DNA from: Streptomyces sp. HD
GTDB taxonomy: Bacteria; Actinomycetota; Actinomycetes; Streptomycetales; Streptomycetaceae
NCBI RefSeq assembly: GCF_028369295.1
Contig: NZ_JAQMYP010000045.1
Span: 1-64,000, forward strand
DNA length: 64,000 bases
Direction: 5' to 3'
The notes under the pieces were generated by a model. It had not been told where the DNA came from, did no database searches, and saw only the letters and a program-made list of their open reading frames with translations. The position numbers were made by a program, and so were the translations under genes. Position 1 is the first letter of the stretch; each line of letters begins with the position of its first letter. This document shows positions 59,793-64,000 of the stretch, in pieces.

Positions 59793-60440
59793 TCAGAGAC
59801 CGGCGCGGGTGAACGTCACATGTGTGACTCCGGCGGGTGAGGAGGTGGCCTCGATCTCGTAGTCCTTCTCAAGGCCCTCCAGTCCGTCCCAGAGGCGTAC
59901 GCCCCGGCCGAGCAGGATCGGGGCCACCACGACGTGCAGGTGGTCGATGAGCCCGGCGGCGAAGAAGTCGCGGATCACGGTGGGGCCCCCGCCGATCCGC
60001 ACGTCCTGACCGTCCGCGGCCTCGCGGGCCGCCTTGAGCGCCTCGGCGGGCGAGGCGTCGAGGAAGTGGAACGTCGTGCCGCCCTCCATCTCGATCGACG
60101 GGCGCGGGTGATGGGTGAGGATGAAGGTCGGGGTGTGGAAGGGCGGGTTGGGCCCCCACCACCCCCGCCACTCCGGGTCCTCGTGCCATCCGGGATAGCC
60201 GAACTTCCCGGCACCCATGATCTCGGCGCCGATCCCGGGCATGAACTGCCGCGCGAAGGCGTCGTCGACACCGCCGCCACCGCCGGACCCGCCGGTCATC
60301 TGGTTCCACCACCGGGTGGCGAACATCCACTCGTGCAGCCTTTCGCCGGCGTGGCCGAACGGGGCCTCCTGGCTCAGGCCCTCACCGGTGCCGAAGCCGT
60401 CGAGCGAGATGGAGAAGTTGTGTACGCGGACGAGTGACAT
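59793..60440 (-). CDS. RibD C-terminal/dihydrofolate-reductase-like protein
   Basis: This 215-residue protein of the RibD_C family begins with the typical VHNFSISLDGFGTGEG and ends with DHLHVVVAPILLGRGVRLWDGL. The NADPH-binding glycine region is VRIGGGPTVIRDFFAAG. It is probably a reductase of unknown substrate. ATG 60440. It lies 46 bp upstream of the MBL-fold gene and 27 bp downstream of the MDMPI gene, so the three may be co-transcribed. Confidence 0.9.
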   Translation of the reverse strand: MSLVRVHNFSISLDGFGTGEGLSQEAPFGHAGERLHEWMFATRWWNQMTGGSGGGGGVDDAFARQFMPGIGAEIMGAGKFGYPGWHEDPEWRGWWGPNPPFHTPTFILTHHPRPSIEMEGGTTFHFLDASPAEALKAAREAADGQDVRIGGGPTVIRDFFAAGLIDHLHVVVAPILLGRGVRLWDGLEGLEKDYEIEATSSPAGVTHVTFTRAGL

Positions 60441-60467
60441 GGCTGGCGATTCCCTTCCTTCTGCTGG

Positions 60468-61085
60468 TCACGGCCGATGAGCGGGGTTCTGGCCGGCCGC
60501 CGCCCGCCACTGCGGATCCCGCCCGCTCAGTCCCACCGCCCGGTCGAGCAGCGCCGCGTCGTCCGGGACGGGGACGACCGGGCCGAAGATGCCGCCGCCG
60601 CGGCTCGGGTCCTCGGCGGCCGCGAGGAGCATGCCGTACGACAGCTGCAGGGCGGCCGGGTCGGGGACGTACGGCCGGCCGGTCGCGCGGGCCAGGTCCC
60701 AGCCGTGGATCACCAGCTCGTTCGCGGCGACGGCACCCGCCTCCGGGCCCGTCAGCGGAATGCCGCCCGCGCGGGTCTCGCCGGTCCAGGCGGCCGGGTC
60801 GCGCCACGCCTCGGCCAGTTCCGCCAGGACCTTGGGCAGCTCCTCGCGCCAGCCCGGCCCGATGTCCGGTACGGCGGCCTCCGGGCTGGTGTCGGTGGTG
60901 GGGCCCAGGTCCTTGCGGCCGGCGTCACGGAAGGCGACGGACAGGCCGAGCAGGTGACCCAGCAGATTGCGCACCGTGTACGCGGGGCAAGGTGTCCCGT
61001 CCGTGAGCTGATCGTCACGGACGGCGTCCGCCAGGCGGGCGATCACGCGGGTCTGGGGTTCGAGGTCGAGGGTGCTGTCAGTCAT
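60468..61085 (-). CDS. MDMPI / TIGR03086-type mycothiol-dependent family protein
   Basis: This 205-residue DinB-fold protein shows the family N-terminal metal region CPAYTVRNLLGHLLGLS and the second ligand region ANELVIHGWDLARATG, where the His-x-x-Asp pattern is conserved. It probably uses mycothiol or acts on a small metabolite; the substrate is unknown. ATG 61085 is fixed by GAGGAG 9 nt upstream; an in-frame ATG five codons earlier is less likely. Confidence 0.88.
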   Translation of the reverse strand: MTDSTLDLEPQTRVIARLADAVRDDQLTDGTPCPAYTVRNLLGHLLGLSVAFRDAGRKDLGPTTDTSPEAAVPDIGPGWREELPKVLAELAEAWRDPAAWTGETRAGGIPLTGPEAGAVAANELVIHGWDLARATGRPYVPDPAALQLSYGMLLAAAEDPSRGGGIFGPVVPVPDDAALLDRAVGLSGRDPQWRAAAGQNPAHRP

Positions 61086-61326
61086 GGGCCGGCTCCTCAT
61101 GGACGTGTTCCTGAGAGGTTGACCGACGGCGCGGGCGAAACTCATCGCCGACACCAAGCACCCTACGACCGGCCCACCCGAGCCGCCTCCGCCCGCACCG
61201 CACTTCCGTGCCCCGACGGCTCCCACCCACTGCGGCACCTCCTTCGGCGCCTTCCCGCCCGCGAGGCGCCGAGATTTGCGACAGCTTCCGACGGATTCCC
61301 GCCGGGCCCCGCTCGGGCCGCCGGTT

Positions 61327-61752
61327 TCAGTCCGTCCAGTCGGCGCCCGTGATGCCGTCGGGATGGCCCGTCGGCCACTGCACCAATTCGATGCGGTTGC
61401 CGTCCGGATCGGTGAGCCAGGACGTCAGGAACTCGTCCGAGCCGTCCGGCGATACGGGCGCCTCGGCGTCGATGCCGTGCGCGGCGAGTTCGACGAGGGT
61501 GGCCGCCATCGACTCCACCTTGATGACGAAATGGTTGAGGACGCCGGCCTTACTCGCGTCGGCCGTGTATCCGCCCGCGGGATCGTGGACGAGTTCGATG
61601 CTGACGAACTCGTCGCCCGGCAGCTTGAGCATCGTCAGGCTGCCGAACGGGGTGTCCGGGACACTTCCGATCACCTCGTATCCCACGGCCGTGTAGAACG
61701 CCAGTGATCGTTCGAGGTCGGCCACGCGGAGGCCGAAGTGCAGGGTCCTCAT
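61327..61752 (-). CDS. VOC-family (glyoxalase-like) protein
   Basis: This 141-residue protein has paired beta-alpha-beta-beta-beta modules: MRTLHFGLRVADLERSLAFYTAVGYEVIG and LNHFVIKVESMAATLVELAAHG, with metal ligands H5, the E in FVSIELVHD, H in NHFV and E in NRIELVQWP. It resembles lactoylglutathione lyase-like or resistance dioxygenases; the substrate is unknown. ATG 61752 has AAGGTGA 4 nt upstream. Confidence 0.9.
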   Translation of the reverse strand: MRTLHFGLRVADLERSLAFYTAVGYEVIGSVPDTPFGSLTMLKLPGDEFVSIELVHDPAGGYTADASKAGVLNHFVIKVESMAATLVELAAHGIDAEAPVSPDGSDEFLTSWLTDPDGNRIELVQWPTGHPDGITGADWTD

Positions 61753-61827
61753 CGATTCACCTTCCCGGACAGCCGAAACGGCCCGCCGGAGAACCCGACG
61801 GACCGTCACAGTACTGCGAGCCGGAGG

Positions 61828-61986
61828 TCAGCCGACCGGCTCCGCGGCAATGGCGGCCGACGTCCGAGTGGTCGCGGTCTTTTCGGACTCGACGCCCTCG
61901 TCCCGCTGCTTCTTCATCGCGAGTTCCTTGGCCGTCTTTTCCGAGAACAGCCTCATCTCGGCCTCGGTCCGCAGATCGAACACCAT
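61828..61986 (-). CDS. Small charged protein, 52 residues
   Basis: A short frame starting at ATG 61986 with a near-perfect GAAGGAGG ribosome site 3 nt upstream. It encodes MVFDLRTEAEMRLFSEKTAK, then ELAMKKQRDEGVESEKTATT and a short Ala-rich tail. It is highly charged and probably helical, with no signal peptide or membrane segment. The first 30 residues look like an amphipathic or coiled-coil helix. No family recognised. It lies 75 bp upstream of the VOC gene and could share its transcript. Confidence 0.65.
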   Translation of the reverse strand: MVFDLRTEAEMRLFSEKTAKELAMKKQRDEGVESEKTATTRTSAAIAAEPVG

Positions 61987-62251
61987 TGCCTCCTTCGGTC
62001 TCTGTCCAGCCGCGGTTCACTTGGTCACCGCGAACGCCTCTTTACCTGGACATTACCTTACGGCCGTCCTCCGAGTCAGGCTCAAATCGCGTTCGCACAC
62101 AGGGACTTGGCGCACTGTTCACCCGGCCACGCACCCCGCCCCACCCCGCCCCACCCCGCCGCACGCTCTAAGGCGCGCAGCGCGCAGCAGACGCCGCCTA
62201 GGGCACTTCCCCGATCCGTGGGCCCCCGCCTTAGACCCACGATGACGTGGC

Positions 62252-63490
62252 ATGACGACGACCACCGCCCGGGCACTCCCCCGCATCCTGCGCGACCGCA
62301 ACGCCCGCCTCTACCTCACCGGAGTCGTGATCTCCGGCTTCGGCACCTCCGCGCTGTGGCTGGCGTCCGGCGTCTGGGTCAAGGACCTCACCGGCTCCGA
62401 CGGCCTGGCCGCGCTGTGCATGCTCGCCATGTGGGCGCCCACCCTGGCCGGCCCGTTCCTCGGCACGCTCGCCGACCGCACCCGCCGCAAGCCGCTGCTG
62501 ATCGGCATGAACCTGCTCCTGGCCGCACTGCTGCCCACCCTGCTGACCGTCGACTCCCCGGACGGGGTCTGGCTGGTGTTCGCGGTCCTGTTCGTCTACG
62601 GCGCGGCAGGCGTCGTCCATGACGCCGCCGAGTCCGCCCTGGTCGCGAGCGCCGTCCCCGCGCCCCTGCTCGGCGACTTCAACGGGCTGCGCATGACGGC
62701 CACGGAGGGCATGAAACTCCTCGCCCCGCTGGCCGGAGCGGGCGTCTACGCGGCGTACGGCGGCGCGATGGTCGCCCTGCTGGACGCGGTCACGTTCGTG
62801 GTCGCGACCGGCCTGTACGTCTGCCTCCGGGTCCGCGAGAGCAGGCCCGGGCCGCCGACCGGGGACTGGCGGAAGCAGACCGCCGAGGGCGCCCGCCACC
62901 TGTGGTCGCATCCCCGGCTGCGGCCCCTCGTCGTGGCCGCCGGCACGACCATGCTCTTCGCCGGCCTCAACGGCGCGATGACCTACGCCGTCATCGACGG
63001 CCTCGGGCACGCCCCCGCCCACGCCGGTGTGCTGTACGCCGTCCAGGGCGCCGGTTCGGTGGCGATCGGGCTGCTCTGCGGCCCCGCCCTGCGCCGGCTC
63101 GGCGAACGCCGTTTCGCCGCGTACGGCATCGCCCTGACGGCCGCTGCGGCGGGCCTGCGCGCGATCCCGTCCGACCCGGTGGCGCTGGTCTGCAGCGCGG
63201 CGATCGGCGCGGGTCTGCCCTGTGTGCTGATCGCCGCGCTCACCGCCGTACAGCGCGAGACACCGGACGCACTGCTCGGCCGTACCGCCGCCACCGCCAA
63301 CACGCTCGTGTTCGCACCGAACGTCATCGGGCTGGCGGCGGGCGCGGCACTCGTCGAACTGCTCGACGTACGGCTGCTGTCGGCGGCCGTCGGCCTCGCG
63401 TGGTCGGCGTCCGCCCTACCGCTGTTTCAGAGCCCGGCGAGCCCTTCCCGGACCGCCGCCAGGTCCCCGTCCGACGCCAACCCCGCGTGA
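62252..63490 (+). CDS. MFS transporter
   Basis: This 412-residue integral membrane protein has about 12 hydrophobic segments and the MFS signature loop GTLADRTRRKPLLIGMNL between TM2 and TM3. It resembles the tetracycline/macrolide-type efflux group (opening LRDRNARLYLTGVVISGFGTSALW), but its substrate is unknown. ATG 62252. Its last 64 bp overlap the convergent partial gene at the window edge. Confidence 0.9.
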   Translation: MTTTTARALPRILRDRNARLYLTGVVISGFGTSALWLASGVWVKDLTGSDGLAALCMLAMWAPTLAGPFLGTLADRTRRKPLLIGMNLLLAALLPTLLTVDSPDGVWLVFAVLFVYGAAGVVHDAAESALVASAVPAPLLGDFNGLRMTATEGMKLLAPLAGAGVYAAYGGAMVALLDAVTFVVATGLYVCLRVRESRPGPPTGDWRKQTAEGARHLWSHPRLRPLVVAAGTTMLFAGLNGAMTYAVIDGLGHAPAHAGVLYAVQGAGSVAIGLLCGPALRRLGERRFAAYGIALTAAAAGLRAIPSDPVALVCSAAIGAGLPCVLIAALTAVQRETPDALLGRTAATANTLVFAPNVIGLAAGAALVELLDVRLLSAAVGLAWSASALPLFQSPASPSRTAARSPSDANPA

Positions 63491-64000
63491 TAGAGCCGGA
63501 TCTCCGTCGCCCCCAGCTCACGCGCGCGTGCCGCGTCCGACGCGAGCGTGCCGGGACTGCCTCCCATCCCGGAGACCACACCGAGGTTGGCGGCGACGAC
63601 GGCGTCCTCGCGGCCCTGTTCGGCGAAGGGTGTCAGCAGGCCGGGGCCGCCCGCGCAGGGCACCACCACGCCGTCCGCGACGGACAGGATGTGCGCGGGG
63701 TCGACGCCGGGGTTCGCGCCGACGCGGTAGGTCAGCGGGTCGGCGTGCAGCAGCACCTGGAAGCCGTCGGGGGCGGCCCGGCGTACGGCCGTGATGGCCG
63801 TCTCCTGGAGCGTACGGGCGGTTTCGTCGCGCCACGCGCGTGTGGCCGCCGCCGTCTGCGAGCCGAGCAGCTTCTCGACCCCGGCCCACCCCTCGTCGGC
63901 GACCACGCCCTGCCACAGCGGTTCGAGGGCGGTGCGCACGGCGGCCGCCAGCTCGTCGGCGTCCACGCCCTGGGCGCCGTAGCCCTCCTTGCAGGTCGGG
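63427..64000 (-). CDS. Partial gene, alanine-rich protein of unknown function
   Basis: The reading frame is open through the right edge of the window, where PTCKEGYGAQGVDADELAAAV continues without a start, so the N-terminus is outside. The visible 190 residues alternate helix and strand (DGFQVLLHADPLTYRVGANPG; VVAANLGVVSGMGGSPGTLA; ATEIRLYHAGLASDGDLAAVREGLAGL), suggesting the second half of a TIM-barrel-like protein. I cannot name the family. A GTG at 63966 is probably not the true start. Confidence 0.7.
   Translation of the reverse strand, partial: PTCKEGYGAQGVDADELAAAVRTALEPLWQGVVADEGWAGVEKLLGSQTAAATRAWRDETARTLQETAITAVRRAAPDGFQVLLHADPLTYRVGANPGVDPAHILSVADGVVVPCAGGPGLLTPFAEQGREDAVVAANLGVVSGMGGSPGTLASDAARARELGATEIRLYHAGLASDGDLAAVREGLAGL

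Noticed and set aside
62131..62160. Three 10-bp repeats (CACCCCGCCC type)
   Set aside because: Low-complexity C-rich stretch between genes with no further structure; likely chance or slippage.
63427..63966. GTG 63966 as a true start for the edge gene
   Set aside because: The same frame stays open and protein-like to the window end, so the gene is cut and not complete.

Overview
This window has the very high GC, strong third-position GC, GTG starts and gene families typical of Streptomyces: ectABCD, MDMPI/DinB mycothiol-dependent-type proteins, SigE-family and ECF sigma factors, NarL-type two-component pairs, Tat-type signals on hydrolases, and CUT1 sugar transporters without their own ATPase. 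It looks like chromosomal sequence. I saw no rRNA, tRNA, CRISPR array, transposase or phage gene.

Layout. 0-5.2 kb: a partial secreted-protein gene, then an amino-acid ABC transporter operon ending in an amidohydrolase (minus), divergent from a class-V aminotransferase across a 19-bp inverted repeat. 5.2-9.6 kb: a large membrane M48-type protease with an RPV tripeptide repeat, a small partner gene and a DinB-fold gene. 9.7-13.1 kb: the ectoine/5-hydroxyectoine operon ectABCD, preceded by a 20-bp perfect palindrome. 13.1-20.3 kb: ECF sigma plus anti-sigma/MDMPI fusion, an aminotransferase, a DsbA-family protein, a GNAT, a GlxA-type AraC regulator, an MFS exporter and a DUF1349 protein. 20.5-28.6 kb: two NarL-type two-component systems flanking an aldehyde dehydrogenase/IclR pair and a membrane protein. 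28.6-33.3 kb: a penicillin-binding protein, an NCS2 purine permease, and a SigE-family sigma factor with a membrane partner.

33.4-58.9 kb is a pectin and rhamnogalacturonan utilisation region. It holds PL3 and two PL1 pectate lyases, a PL1-CE8 pectate lyase/pectin methylesterase fusion, a secreted double GH43, an intracellular GH43, a rhamnogalacturonan acetylesterase, a DUF6807 protein, a Gfo/Idh/MocA oxidoreductase, a CUT1 sugar transporter (two permeases, with the binding protein about 7 kb further downstream), and a GntR - DHDPS-family - IlvD/Edd sugar-acid module. Two pectinase genes are broken: one has an internal deletion, the other has lost its 3' end. An acid phosphatase, a small secreted protein and an ATPase/FtsX-type ABC pair lie between the two halves. 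Extracellular enzymes would cut and de-esterify pectin, the transporter would import oligomers (probably energised by a shared ATPase encoded elsewhere), cytoplasmic enzymes would trim them, and the dehydratase/aldolase-like pair would degrade the released sugar acids.

59-64 kb: MBL-fold, RibD-like reductase, MDMPI and VOC genes, an unlisted 52-codon gene, an MFS transporter and a partial gene at the edge.

Most notable points: a dispersed hairpin repeat present in five places, one of which is translated in frame inside a secreted pectate lyase; an ABC ATPase whose conserved N-terminus can only start at ATC; a histidine kinase fused in frame to a small membrane protein; AAGCGCTT-core operator-like palindromes across the pectin region; and the two decayed pectinase genes.
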